Positions 8,207 through 17,207 are shown, counted from the stretch's first letter. The stretch: DNA of 64,000 nucleotides from an uncultured Nitrososphaerales archaeon (GCA_938030895.1 CALHIV010000011.1:165612-229611), one strand, 5' to 3'. Numbers and translations: made by a program. The notes: generated by a model not told the origin, from the letters alone.

Positions 8207-9104
8207 CTGCCAATCCCTCCTTATCATCCATACCATTCCTCTCCCTCTTCAGCCTCTCCCTCATCATCCCAACCATCTCCTTGAACCTCTCATACTCCTG
8301 AACATCCATATGGTATGTATGCTCCTCTCCTGGGAATCTAGCGTTGAGTACATCATCCCTGTACCTCGTTAGCGCATCGAGCATAGTAGTGGATAGATCA
8401 GCGTACCTCTTCACAAACTTGGGGCTATACTCGTATAGGCCGAGGATATCATGGAGTACAAGTACTTGGCCATCACATGCCAATCCAGAGCCTATCCCTA
8501 TAGTAGGTATCCTTAGGGTATCACTTATGGTCTTTGCAACCTCATAGGTAACCTGCTCAAGCACTATAGAGAATGCACCAGCCTCCTCTAGTGCTATAGC
8601 ATCCTCCACAAGCCTGCATGCATTCTCTTTGCTCTTACCTTGTACCCTATAGCCTTGCCAGAGTGGCGCAGTCTGAGGCTTCAGACCTATATGCCCCATC
8701 ACAGGTATACCAGCATTAACCATAGCCTCAACAACATGCTTGAACTCTCTCCCTCCTTCAACCTTCACGGCATCTGCATTACCCTCCTTTATGAACCTGC
8801 ATGCATTGTATAGAGCATCCTCAACACTAACCTGATAAGACATGAATGGCATATCAGCAACTATCATTGCATGCTCCCTTGCCCTAGAGACTGCCTTACA
8901 GAGTACAAGCATCTCATCCATGCTGATAGGTACTGTATCCTTGTATCCTAGCATGACCATTGCAGCGCTATCCCCAACCAGTATGATATCTACACCAGCC
9001 TTATCGCATATCCTTGCGGTTGTATAATCGTATGCTGTAATAACAACTATCTTCCTTTTACCCTTCATACCTATTATATTCTCAACTGTTACCTTGCTAC
9101 CCAT
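8199..9104 (-). CDS. panB: 3-methyl-2-oxobutanoate hydroxymethyltransferase
   Basis: First committed enzyme of pantothenate synthesis, moving a hydroxymethyl group from methylene-tetrahydrofolate to ketoisovalerate to give ketopantoate. Visible are the TIM-barrel segments VGDSAAMVMLGY (metal-binding Asp), ADMPFMSY, AVKVEGG, MGHIGLKPQ, IVLEQV and IGIGSG. Some 301 residues is slightly longer than bacterial PanB because of a charged C-terminal tail (VGMMRERLKRERNGM). The ATG at 9104 has AGGTG 6 bases upstream, and a GTG at 9113 is the alternative. It begins about 12 bases after the preceding gene and overlaps coaBC by 8, so translation is probably coupled. Confidence 0.95.
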   Translation of the reverse strand: MGSKVTVENIIGMKGKRKIVVITAYDYTTARICDKAGVDIILVGDSAAMVMLGYKDTVPISMDEMLVLCKAVSRAREHAMIVADMPFMSYQVSVEDALYNACRFIKEGNADAVKVEGGREFKHVVEAMVNAGIPVMGHIGLKPQTAPLWQGYRVQGKSKENACRLVEDAIALEEAGAFSIVLEQVTYEVAKTISDTLRIPTIGIGSGLACDGQVLVLHDILGLYEYSPKFVKRYADLSTTMLDALTRYRDDVLNARFPGEEHTYHMDVQEYERFKEMVGMMRERLKRERNGMDDKEGLADE

Positions 9105-9116
9105 AGATGACACCTA

Positions 9117-9899
9117 TCACCTATCCATTGAGTCTAGTCCAGTCTCTGCATCCTCTCTATCTAGACCCCTTATCACTGCTAGAGATCTCTCAAGGTTCAT
9201 TGCATTGGAGAATGATCTAACCATACCATCCAACTTATCCCTTGGTTCACCCTTCAACTCTTTAGCAGCCTCAACCATCAGGGGCATCGCCCTCGTTATA
9301 TTATCAACTATAGTTATGGTAGCACTCCTCGCTGTCCTCGATAGTGGGTTGAGGTCAACTGCTATAACCTTCTTGCCCATCCTTACTAGTGCCTCAGTCC
9401 TATCCCCATCCTCCAACGGTACCAATACAACATCAGCACTGTATATCCCATCCTTATCGACCCTCCTCCTCTCGCTCATGAGTTCTGGTATGCTCATACT
9501 TGCCCTCTCACCAACCCCGTAGACCATCTCTGCCCCCTCTTCCTTTAGGAGCATCTCTATGGCCTTCTCTCGCTCATAGGATCTGTAGAATAGATTCACC
9601 TCTATCTTTGCATCTGTTAGTGATGCCAGTTTTACCACATCCTTTGCACATAAGCATGCAACGTTCCCGTTAACCGATATAACTGGATGCTTAGCAAGGA
9701 GGAGCAGTGCTACTGAAGCCCTTATTGCCTCCCTAGCATATACAGTAGTACGTTCTCCAAGTAGGTAATCGAATGCCTCTCCTCTGCCATGTGCTATCAA
9801 CCCTTGCTCAACGACTATCCCATTCCTTAGGCACTCTACAAGCCTCTCTCTTACCCTTAGGGACTCTGCTCTAGGATGGCTATCTGGTATGGGTATCAT
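9117..9899 (-). CDS. 4-phosphopantoate-beta-alanine ligase (archaeal phosphopantothenate synthetase)
   Basis: Archaea-specific DUF137 enzyme that joins 4-phosphopantoate to beta-alanine with ATP, replacing bacterial PanC. Family segments seen are PDSHPRAESLRVRERLV at the N-terminus, GLIAHGRGEAFDYLLGE, SVNGNVACLCAKDVV, VDLNPLSRTARSATITIVDNITRA. Length (260 aa) is normal. The ATG at 9899 overlaps the end of the pantoate kinase gene by 20 bases. Together with its upstream neighbour it defines the archaeal branch of CoA synthesis, in which phosphorylation comes before condensation. Confidence 0.95.
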   Translation of the reverse strand: MIPIPDSHPRAESLRVRERLVECLRNGIVVEQGLIAHGRGEAFDYLLGERTTVYAREAIRASVALLLLAKHPVISVNGNVACLCAKDVVKLASLTDAKIEVNLFYRSYEREKAIEMLLKEEGAEMVYGVGERASMSIPELMSERRRVDKDGIYSADVVLVPLEDGDRTEALVRMGKKVIAVDLNPLSRTARSATITIVDNITRAMPLMVEAAKELKGEPRDKLDGMVRSFSNAMNLERSLAVIRGLDREDAETGLDSMDR

Positions 9900-10884
9900 T
9901 CAGTAGCCTAGCACCCCTTGTATCTATGGCACATGAGAGTAGATGGCACTTTGTTGAAGATGAGTATAGATCCCTATAGTATGCTAGGAGACCCTCAACC
10001 TCTCCAGCCTCATCATTACTCACTATGGTGAATACAGTCTCCCCAAAGAGTGCTACAGATGCCCTGTAGCCTATACCATTCAGAGCATCTATAACCCTTG
10101 CTGCTCTCTCTGTGATGAAGTCTATAGATCTAGCGAACCTGAATGATAGATCTAGGAAGGTATCCACAGATCTACTATCTGCAAGTAACTTGAGCATCTT
10201 TCCTCCCAACCCATTTATCACCCCTATCCTGTTGGTAAGGAACTCCTTGGTTGGGTAAGGACTCATGCAGAGTATGAGCACTCTATAATCATCAACCCTA
10301 TCTATCATGCTCTCAACCATTCCTATACCAGGTGCACCAGCCTTGAGCCTCATCTCTAGCCCTCCATGGTACTCTGCTATAACTGTACCAGCACCACACC
10401 TACACACTAGATCTGCCCTATGTGCTATCCTTGCAGCCTCCTCATCACTAAGGTTGAGCATGAGAGCACTGTTGAGAGCATAGGATAGGCTCAACGCAGC
10501 TGCTCCACTTGAGCCTAGGCCATACCCTATCGGGATATCTACCTCATGCATAACATAAATCTTGAACCTCCCATATCCATCGATCAACTTAAGGTACTCA
10601 TTGACTACGTAGAGCGAGACATCCGCATCCTCGCATGGTTTACCATTTATGTATATATTTATTGTAGGGCCATTATCTTTATCTTTATAGAGATATACCT
10701 TAGTGGTTACACCTTTGCTTATGCATACACCAGCGCCCCTGGAACCCTTGAGTAGGGGATCATCTAGCATAGTTGTAGGGAACTCAACGAATCCAGTTAT
10801 ATGGCCTGGTGCAAACGCACTTGCCATTGCTTTAGCATCAGCGTATCTATGCATAACTACATCTAGTTTGCTAGATGAGAGCAT
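9880..10884 (-). CDS. Pantoate kinase (GHMP family)
   Basis: Archaeal pantoate kinase of the GHMP fold, which phosphorylates pantoate to 4-phosphopantoate. The GHMP ATP-binding motif is IGYGLGSSGAAALSL, preceded by the N-terminal AFAPGHITGFVE strand. Length (334 aa) is a little above the usual 280-300. It is the first gene of the CoA operon. Ketopantoate reductase and CoaD, also needed for the pathway, are not in the window. The promoter lies in the 36 bases shared with the divergent PhoU-like gene. Confidence 0.93.
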   Translation of the reverse strand: MLSSSKLDVVMHRYADAKAMASAFAPGHITGFVEFPTTMLDDPLLKGSRGAGVCISKGVTTKVYLYKDKDNGPTINIYINGKPCEDADVSLYVVNEYLKLIDGYGRFKIYVMHEVDIPIGYGLGSSGAAALSLSYALNSALMLNLSDEEAARIAHRADLVCRCGAGTVIAEYHGGLEMRLKAGAPGIGMVESMIDRVDDYRVLILCMSPYPTKEFLTNRIGVINGLGGKMLKLLADSRSVDTFLDLSFRFARSIDFITERAARVIDALNGIGYRASVALFGETVFTIVSNDEAGEVEGLLAYYRDLYSSSTKCHLLSCAIDTRGARLLNDTHTR

Positions 10885-10895
10885 ATATAAATAGC

Positions 10896-10912
10896 GTTTA
10901 AAGAATATAAGC
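10896..10912. promoter_or_regulatory. Shared divergent promoter, CoA operon and PhoU-like gene
   Basis: The 36-base gap contains GTTTAAAGAATATAAGC. The left half is about 25 bases before the plus-strand ATG at 10921, and the right half, read on the minus strand, about 26 bases before the ATG at 10884. The two promoters must overlap, so occupancy of one could affect the other. Confidence 0.5.
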
Positions 10913-10920
10913 TGATTTAA

Positions 10921-11880
10921 ATGAGATATACTAGAAAGGTGCAGAGGATAGGAAGCAGCATACTCATCTCGCTCCCAAAGGAATGGGTTAAGAGTAACAG
11001 CATAGATAAGGGCAGTATACTCATGATAGAGAGTACAAACGATAACTCTCTAAGGATATACCCAGCACTGGACGAGGTAAAAGAGAGCAATGTTGTGGTT
11101 ATAAACTATCCCTCGCCTTACTATGAACCGATAGCAAACAAGATAACTGGAGCGTATCTCTTAGGCTATGATCTGATAAAGATCAAGGCCAATGCTCCAA
11201 TATCTTATGAGGAGAGGGAGAGGATAAAGGAGGCTATAGAGAGGCTTGTGAGTTTAGAGATAGTAGATGAGGATGCAACCAATATAGTAGCTCAATTCCT
11301 CCTAGACACAGCTACTCTAGATGCTGAGAAGATACTCTACAGGATAAGCACTATAGTCTCTGGCATGTATAGGGATATCATAGCAGCGATGCAGAGTAGG
11401 GATAAGAGCATACTGAAGAGCATAGCAAGGAGGGACGATGAGGTCGATCGACAGTACTTCCTCCTTGTGAGACTTTTGAGGAGCCTATTGAAAGATCCAA
11501 GGTTAGCAAGCAAGATGAACCTAACAAGTATAGAGGTTCTGGATTACAGAATAGCAGCACACCTGCTAGAGAGTGCAGGAGATAGCGCAGTTGAACTCGC
11601 AAGGGCTGTAGAGTTGCTCCTAGAGTATGGAGTATATGATAGCAGCCTTGTGGAGATGGCAATGATGGTAGAGAGGATACAGGTTATCTCTGTTAAGGCA
11701 TTCATAAACCATGATAGGAAGGGCTCTATAGAGGTGATGAGGCAGTACTCCCAACTGAGCGAGTATCTATCCAATATAAAACAGGGTACTGATTCCAAGG
11801 CCTTGGACTTTATGTATCTACTAGACAAGTTTGCAAGGATATGGGTGGATATCGCTGACTTGGTTATGCCTATACCATAG
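10921..11880 (+). CDS. PhoU-domain regulator with AbrB-like N-terminus
   Basis: A 319-residue protein. Residues 1-45 (RKVQRIGSSILISLPKEWVK) form a swapped-hairpin AbrB/SpoVT-type DNA-binding segment. The rest is two PhoU-like three-helix bundles (AQFLLDTATLDAEKIL, SIARRDDEVDRQYFLLVRLL, HLLESAGDSAVELARAV), with the acidic E/D-x-x-x-D patterns that bind metals in PhoU. Archaeal proteins of this build are annotated as phosphate-uptake regulators. No Pst transporter is adjacent, but a PhnD-type importer follows about 3 kb downstream. A role in phosphate control is therefore inferred only from the family. Confidence 0.85.
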   Translation: MRYTRKVQRIGSSILISLPKEWVKSNSIDKGSILMIESTNDNSLRIYPALDEVKESNVVVINYPSPYYEPIANKITGAYLLGYDLIKIKANAPISYEERERIKEAIERLVSLEIVDEDATNIVAQFLLDTATLDAEKILYRISTIVSGMYRDIIAAMQSRDKSILKSIARRDDEVDRQYFLLVRLLRSLLKDPRLASKMNLTSIEVLDYRIAAHLLESAGDSAVELARAVELLLEYGVYDSSLVEMAMMVERIQVISVKAFINHDRKGSIEVMRQYSQLSEYLSNIKQGTDSKALDFMYLLDKFARIWVDIADLVMPIP

Positions 11881-11967
11881 AATATAGAATAGGAGATGAA
11901 TGGCAGATTTCCTCTACCTCTACTTCTATCTATCTTTTCTTTATTACACGCATCCCTTCCTTTCTAA

Positions 11968-14481
11968 CTAGCCTGACTTGATCTCCCTCTCCACCATATC
12001 TAGCCTGCTCATGATATCCCTGCTGATGCTCTTCAGCCTCTCCAGTTCATCCCTCATCTGTGATACCTCCTTCGGTATCTGTATAGCCTCCCTGATTGCT
12101 ACAATGGCCTCATCTGCTGCCCTTCTTACTCTAGCATCCAAATCATTGTTAGCAACCCATTCAAGGTCCCTCAACGCCTTCTGCTCCTGAGCCTCTACTA
12201 GTGCCTTTATTGCATTTATCCTTACCCTGAACCAGTGATCCCTAAGCAATTGTATCAGATGATCTGTAACCTTCTCATTGCCCTTTGCATACTTGCCCAA
12301 TGCTAGCACTGCTGCCTCTCTAACCCTGTTATGCTCCCCAAGCCTTGTATGATCAATAAGCACTGGTATGCTGAACTCATCCCTAACCTCACCGAATGCA
12401 GCCATCGCAGATGCTCTAACAACCTCATTGTGGGACCTCATCTGGAGAGAACCCATAAGGTATGGTATTGCCTTCTTGCTCTTACTCTTCCCTATTGCAA
12501 GAACGGCCTCTGCTTGAACATAGTAACTCTCATCACCCTGCAGTATCCTGTTAAGCACTGGTATGCTATCCTCCCTTGCAAACTCACCTATTGCCCTTAC
12601 TACAGCCCTCCTGGCTTTTGGATGCTTCACCAACTCTACTATGCTTATCAGTGTATTGTATGCCTTCTCGCCCTTTATGCTTGCTAGTGCCTTTGCTGAC
12701 TCTGCTGCAACACCCCAGAACACATCACTCACTATTGTATCCCTTAATGCGTTTATAACATCATCAGAATCGATGGGAGAGTTTGCTAGAGCCCTTGCGG
12801 CAGTTATCCTCTCGACCGTATTGCCATGCTTTAGCATTGCTATGAGCATATGTTTATCCATCCTCAACTCTACCATCTTCTTCAATGGCAGTCTATTGAA
12901 CGGATCTATGCTTACATACATAGGCTCATATTTGAGCGGTATATGTATGCTCTGCTCCTTAGCCTCTACATTTACTGTGATCTGCTCCCTCTTCCCATCA
13001 CTGCTAACTATATGTATATCTAGTGGGAACCTGAATGGTCTACCTTCATCCATACCTTGCACTTGTGTAATATTGATGTTTAGCATCATACCATCAGGGT
13101 TGTAATCTACCTTGATCTTAAGCTCTGGATGCCCTGCTCTATACAACCACTGCTCGAAGAACTCTTGCAGGGAGTAGCCAGTTGCATCCTCACAACACCT
13201 TCTGAACTCTTCACTCTCAGCATTACTTAACCTGAACCTCTCTAGGTAGTGCTTTATAGCCCTTCTGAACTGCTTATCTCCAATCATGGATCTGAGCATG
13301 TGTAGTACACATGCACCCTTCTCATACGCATGCCTATCGAATAGATCATCTGGATGCTTGTAAACGTTTGTAACTATGGCCCTTGCATACCGTTTACTGT
13401 ACTCCTCAAAGTACTCATTTGCATACTGCATAATATAGTAGTTGAACTCATCCTCTCCCCTGCTATGTAGCCAGTATAATGCTTCAAAGTACGTTGCAAA
13501 TGATTCGTTCAACCATATATGCTGCCAATCTCTGCATGTCACTAGGTCACCAAACCACTGATGCGCAAGTTCATGTGCAACTAGATGATCACTTGTAAAG
13601 TCTATATGCGCCCTCTTATCATGTAAAGTCTCTACTGTCAGTGTAGTAGCATTTATGTTCTCCATCCCCCCATATATGAACTCATCAACAGCAACCTGAG
13701 CGTATTTGCTGTATGGGTACTTCACACCTGTATACTCCTCGAAGAACCTCATCATATCCTTTGTATTTGCAAACGATAGCTCAGCATAATCGGCCATATC
13801 CTCTGGCACATAATAGAGTAGTTCTACACCATTATACTCATCCCTCAACTCCTTGAACCTTCCTATCACAAGCGAGGTTAGGTATGCTGGATGTGCGCAT
13901 TCTTCAAACCAATGGTACCTCTTGTATGAACCACCATCCTCAACGCTAACGAGCCTCCCATTACTTACTGCTATGAACCCATCTGGTACATCTACTATGA
14001 TCTCACTTGTGAACCTTATCTCTGGATGGTCGATGCATACAAACCAGTACTTAGAGTACACACTCTCCCCTTGCGTCCATGCCTGTAACCTTCTCTTTGG
14101 GTAATGCTCATCAGGCCTTATGAAGTGTAGCCCTTTCCTTGGTCTAGCATTGTACTCTATCACTACTCTTATACTCTCACCTTCCCTGAGCTCTCTAGGT
14201 AGAGAGATCCTTAACTTATCATCCACATGCTTGAATGTTAGCTCTTGATCCCCAAGCATCACCCTTGTTATGTTAAGCTCAGCAGCATCCAGCGCTATAC
14301 TCCTAACTACTTCACTGTTAGCAGTCATCTCGATCTCTTCTCTAGCAGATATGCTCCCTTCATTCATATCGGGCTTTAGTTCAAGCCTTATATGCTTGAT
14401 CAGGAACGGCTTCGATGGCGGATAGTGCGGTCTGCTACCCGGTAACTCAAACCTCTTGCTATTACTCGTTGCTCTATCCAT
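11968..14481 (-). CDS. M1 family zinc aminopeptidase with C-terminal HEAT repeats
   Basis: An 837-residue gluzincin aminopeptidase that removes N-terminal residues from peptides, probably acting after the proteasome. The substrate motif is GGMEN (about residue 270) in place of the usual GAMEN. The zinc site is HELAHQW (about 303) with the third ligand in NESFATYFE. The transition-state Tyr is probably in HAYEKGA. After the catalytic core, from about residue 560 to 790, there are at least six HEAT/PBS-type repeats with the pattern AxxALG (AVVRAIGEFA, AVLAIGKSKS, AMAAFGEV, AVLALGKYA), then a short coiled coil (QMRDELERLKSISRDIM). The usual ERAP-like C-terminal domain is absent, as in TAF2-like M1 proteins. 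It stands alone and converges with the PhoU-like gene. Confidence 0.93.
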   Translation of the reverse strand: MDRATSNSKRFELPGSRPHYPPSKPFLIKHIRLELKPDMNEGSISAREEIEMTANSEVVRSIALDAAELNITRVMLGDQELTFKHVDDKLRISLPRELREGESIRVVIEYNARPRKGLHFIRPDEHYPKRRLQAWTQGESVYSKYWFVCIDHPEIRFTSEIIVDVPDGFIAVSNGRLVSVEDGGSYKRYHWFEECAHPAYLTSLVIGRFKELRDEYNGVELLYYVPEDMADYAELSFANTKDMMRFFEEYTGVKYPYSKYAQVAVDEFIYGGMENINATTLTVETLHDKRAHIDFTSDHLVAHELAHQWFGDLVTCRDWQHIWLNESFATYFEALYWLHSRGEDEFNYYIMQYANEYFEEYSKRYARAIVTNVYKHPDDLFDRHAYEKGACVLHMLRSMIGDKQFRRAIKHYLERFRLSNAESEEFRRCCEDATGYSLQEFFEQWLYRAGHPELKIKVDYNPDGMMLNINITQVQGMDEGRPFRFPLDIHIVSSDGKREQITVNVEAKEQSIHIPLKYEPMYVSIDPFNRLPLKKMVELRMDKHMLIAMLKHGNTVERITAARALANSPIDSDDVINALRDTIVSDVFWGVAAESAKALASIKGEKAYNTLISIVELVKHPKARRAVVRAIGEFAREDSIPVLNRILQGDESYYVQAEAVLAIGKSKSKKAIPYLMGSLQMRSHNEVVRASAMAAFGEVRDEFSIPVLIDHTRLGEHNRVREAAVLALGKYAKGNEKVTDHLIQLLRDHWFRVRINAIKALVEAQEQKALRDLEWVANNDLDARVRRAADEAIVAIREAIQIPKEVSQMRDELERLKSISRDIMSRLDMVEREIKSG

Positions 14482-14660
14482 GGCTCAGCATCATCCCTTG
14501 CCATAAAAAAATATTATCATCAATCAATCAATCAATACTCAGGGGAGATGCATCTCCTCATCTCCCATCTGGGATCAGTGCAGGTCAATATCATCATCAA
14601 GGTATCTTATCCCCTCGAAGATTTATTCATTATTATGATCTATAACGGGGTTATAACAAT
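14482..14660. other. Intergenic segment with nested palindromes, no gene seen
   Basis: Between the M1 peptidase start and the PhnD promoter. It holds a short AATC tandem run (about 14518-14535), a perfect 14-bp palindrome GGAGATGCATCTCC at 14544-14557, and an overlapping hairpin GGGAGATG (14543-14550) with CATCTCCC (14559-14566). The two structures exclude each other. No ORF or known RNA family was recognised. Confidence 0.4.
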
Positions 14661-14661
14661 G

Positions 14662-14694
14662 TTTAAATAGGTTAGCCTAATTAGGCTAGCCTAT
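14662..14694 (+). promoter_or_regulatory. PhnD operon promoter with 28-bp palindromic operator (DtxR-box-like)
   Basis: TTTAAATAGG is the TATA-like core, centred about 26 bases before the ATG at 14693. Bases 14667-14694 form a palindrome with 14-base arms, ATAGGTTAGCCTAA and TTAGGCTAGCCTAT, with a single mismatched pair. It runs from the TATA core through the probable start site into the start codon, an ideal repressor position. The core TAGGTTAGCCTAA matches 13 positions of the DtxR/IdeR box TTAGGTTAGSCTAACCTAA as I remember it. The palindrome is seen directly. The choice of regulator is inference. Confidence 0.7.
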
Positions 14695-15640
14695 GAGATA
14701 CATACAGATAGTTGCTGTTATGGCAGCGGCACTTCTAGTAACTGGGCTTACAGTTAGCAGTACGCAGGTAGAGGCACAGCAGAGGCTCAACAAACTTGTT
14801 ATAGTTGTGCAACCAATACCAAGGGATAAGGTTGTTGCTGAGGCAGCAGAGTTGGAGAAGTACTTCGAGGATAGGCTTGGCATGGATGTTGAGATACTAT
14901 TCCCACAGAACAATGCTGCAATAGTTGAGAGTATGAGGTTTGGGCATGCACATGTTGCACTAGGCGTTGGCTCACTAGTAGGAGCTATGATAGCAAAGCA
15001 GGCAGATGTTGTTGCACCAATGCTAGTTGAGAGGAGGGCAGTGTTCATAGGCGATGAGGAGAAGGTACTCAACTACTACTACTCATACTGGATAGTACTC
15101 AAGGATGCTCCCTATAACTCGCTAGATGAGTTGAGGGGTAAGAAGGCCTGCTTCCCAAGCGAGACCTCAGTATCTGGCTTTGTGATGCCTATGAAGACAC
15201 TGGTAGAGAAAGGTTATGTTAAGCCAATAGATTCGAGTAAGAGACCGGTAGATCTCCCAAACCAGTTCTTTGGTGAGGTTATGTTTGGTGGAGGGTATGC
15301 CCAATGCTGGGAGGCACTCAAGCAGGGGCAGGTTGATGTTACAGTAACTGCAGGGGATGTACCAGCAAAATTATACAAGGAGGCTATTGAGAATAGTAAG
15401 ATACTTGGAGAGAATGGACCTAACCCAGCACATGTAACGCTAATCTCAAAGAACCTTCCAAAGGATGTAAGGATGAAGTTATGGAAGGCATTAAGGGATC
15501 TCAACGAGGAGCCAGAGAAGGTGCAGAAGTTCGTATCAGCAATATTCGTGAAGTTTGGGATAAGGTATGAGTCACAGCATCTAGGGCCATTGATGGATGC
15601 ATTAAAGGTAACAGGACTTGATAATGTGATAAAGATATGA
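14693..15640 (+). CDS. phnD: PhnD-type ABC importer, substrate-binding protein
   Basis: A 315-residue extracytoplasmic binding protein. A hydrophobic signal segment spans residues 5-24 (IVAVMAAALLVTGLTVSS), followed by a mature protein of the PhnD/PBP type 2 fold (ILFPQNNAAIVESMRFGHAHVALGVGS, DELRGKKACFPSETSVSGFVMP, AGDVPAKLYKEAI, LISKNLPKDV). Known PhnD proteins bind phosphonates or phosphite, but relatives bind other ligands. It is the first gene of a tight three-gene operon and overlaps the ATPase gene by 4 bases (ATGA). No phosphonate-degrading enzyme is nearby, and the operator suggests metal-responsive control, so the ligand should be treated as unknown. Confidence 0.85.
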   Translation: MRYIQIVAVMAAALLVTGLTVSSTQVEAQQRLNKLVIVVQPIPRDKVVAEAAELEKYFEDRLGMDVEILFPQNNAAIVESMRFGHAHVALGVGSLVGAMIAKQADVVAPMLVERRAVFIGDEEKVLNYYYSYWIVLKDAPYNSLDELRGKKACFPSETSVSGFVMPMKTLVEKGYVKPIDSSKRPVDLPNQFFGEVMFGGGYAQCWEALKQGQVDVTVTAGDVPAKLYKEAIENSKILGENGPNPAHVTLISKNLPKDVRMKLWKALRDLNEEPEKVQKFVSAIFVKFGIRYESQHLGPLMDALKVTGLDNVIKI

Positions 15641-16362
15641 TCCTACAAGGTAGAGAGGATGTAGTTGAAGGGAGTCTGGAAAGTAGATACGCAGTAGAGG
15701 CTATAGATGTAGCATATGGTTACAATGGTAGCATTTTATTTGATAATGTTAACCTTGCTATAGAACATGGGAAGAGCATAGCAATAATGGGGAGGAGTGG
15801 CTCTGGCAAGAGTACACTTCTTAGAATAATAAATGGCGCTATAAGACCTTCTAAGGGTATCGTAAGGATCCTTGGCATAAAGGTGGATGGTAGATACAAC
15901 AACGGGCTGAGGAAGAAGGTAGCATACATACCCCAGAGCCTTGGGCTAGTTGAGAACGCAACTGTACTTGAGAATGTACTGCTTGCCAAGGCATCAGAGT
16001 CACAGGTTAGGGCACTCCTTGGGCTGTGGAAGAGAGAGTATATAGATGAGGCTATGAGGATACTGAAGAGTATAGGCTTACATGAGAAGGCAAAGAGCAA
16101 GGTTAACAGGTTGAGTGGAGGGGAGAGGCAGAGGGTTGCTATTGCTAGGGCATTGATGCAGGGGGCAGAGGTCGTGCTTGCTGATGAACCGGTATCTAAT
16201 CTAGATCATGATAATGCATGCTCGATATTGGATATATTCAGGGGTATGAGCAAGAGCAACTCTAGATCATCAATCATAGTGATGCATGATAAGGCGCTTG
16301 CTGAGGAGTATGCTGATGAGGCGTATCTGCTTGCTGATTGTAGGCTAGCAAGGTTATGGTGA
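15637..16362 (+). CDS. phnC: PhnC-type ABC importer, ATPase subunit
   Basis: A 241-residue ATP-binding cassette. Walker A is GRSGSGKST (about residue 52), the Q-loop is YIPQSLGLVE, the signature is LSGGERQRVAIARAL, Walker B is VVLADEPVSNLD, and the H-loop His is in IIVMHD. A 20-residue N-terminal extension before AVEAIDVAYGY is unremarkable. It overlaps phnD by 4 bases and directly abuts the permease gene. It would energise import of the PhnD ligand at the cytosolic face of the membrane. Confidence 0.9.
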   Translation: MILQGREDVVEGSLESRYAVEAIDVAYGYNGSILFDNVNLAIEHGKSIAIMGRSGSGKSTLLRIINGAIRPSKGIVRILGIKVDGRYNNGLRKKVAYIPQSLGLVENATVLENVLLAKASESQVRALLGLWKREYIDEAMRILKSIGLHEKAKSKVNRLSGGERQRVAIARALMQGAEVVLADEPVSNLDHDNACSILDIFRGMSKSNSRSSIIVMHDKALAEEYADEAYLLADCRLARLW

Positions 16363-17094
16363 GTGCTGATGATGGTATGGGCTCTACTGCTCATAGCCAT
16401 AATCTTGGCATACCTTCTAGGCTTAATAGACCTTGACTCATGGTTAAAGGCATCAAGGAACCTCTCAGTATTTGTATCTGATCTCTACATCAGGGTTGAT
16501 CTGCTTCCCGATGCTCTATATGCTGTTGGTGAGACCTTCATAATAGCACTCTTTGGTACAGTGGTTGGTGCACTCATCTCCTATCCAATATCTGCACTCT
16601 CTGCTCAAGGCATAACTTCTAGATGGTTATCCTTAGCGATAAGGAGCGTTGCAAACATGCTTAGAACAGTACCAGCAATATTCTGGGGCATACTATTAGT
16701 TGTGATGTTTGGTCCAGGGAATGTTGCTGGCGCAGTTGCTCTAGCCCTCTACACAGCAGGCTACCTCTCAAAGTTCTTCTACGAGACCTTTGAGAATGTT
16801 GGTAAGGAGCAGTATGAAGCCTTGGGCTCTCTAGGCTTACCATGGATGGTCATGGCAAAGGCGCTCTTCAAACATACAGAGAAGCAGATGGTGAGCCATA
16901 CCATGTTCATGTTTGAGTACAACCTTAGGACTGCAAGTATATTGGGCATAGTTGGTGCTGGAGGTATAGGTTACTATATAACACAGTATGTTAGCATACT
17001 GAACTACGCTGCTGCATTCACATTCTTCATAGTGATACTCCTCTTCGTATTCCTTGTAGATGGTGTAAGTTATATAATAAGAAAGAAGATGTAA
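16363..17094 (+). CDS. phnE: PhnE-type ABC importer, permease subunit
   Basis: A 243-residue membrane protein with about six hydrophobic helices. The cytoplasmic coupling helix is recognisable as EQYEALGSLGLPWMVMAKALF, the EAA-loop equivalent of binding-protein-dependent permeases. The GTG at 16363 starts immediately after the phnC stop. ATG codons at 16369 and 16372 are alternatives that remove two or three residues. Last gene of the operon. Confidence 0.88.
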   Translation: MLMMVWALLLIAIILAYLLGLIDLDSWLKASRNLSVFVSDLYIRVDLLPDALYAVGETFIIALFGTVVGALISYPISALSAQGITSRWLSLAIRSVANMLRTVPAIFWGILLVVMFGPGNVAGAVALALYTAGYLSKFFYETFENVGKEQYEALGSLGLPWMVMAKALFKHTEKQMVSHTMFMFEYNLRTASILGIVGAGGIGYYITQYVSILNYAAAFTFFIVILLFVFLVDGVSYIIRKKM

Positions 17095-17207
17095 TGTATT
17101 ATCCCCCTCGTATAATCAAATATCTCTCTTTATTCATGGCTGACTTCTTTAATTCTATATTAGGCATTATTTATAACGTTTAATTATAACCTTTGAGATA
17201 ATAATCT

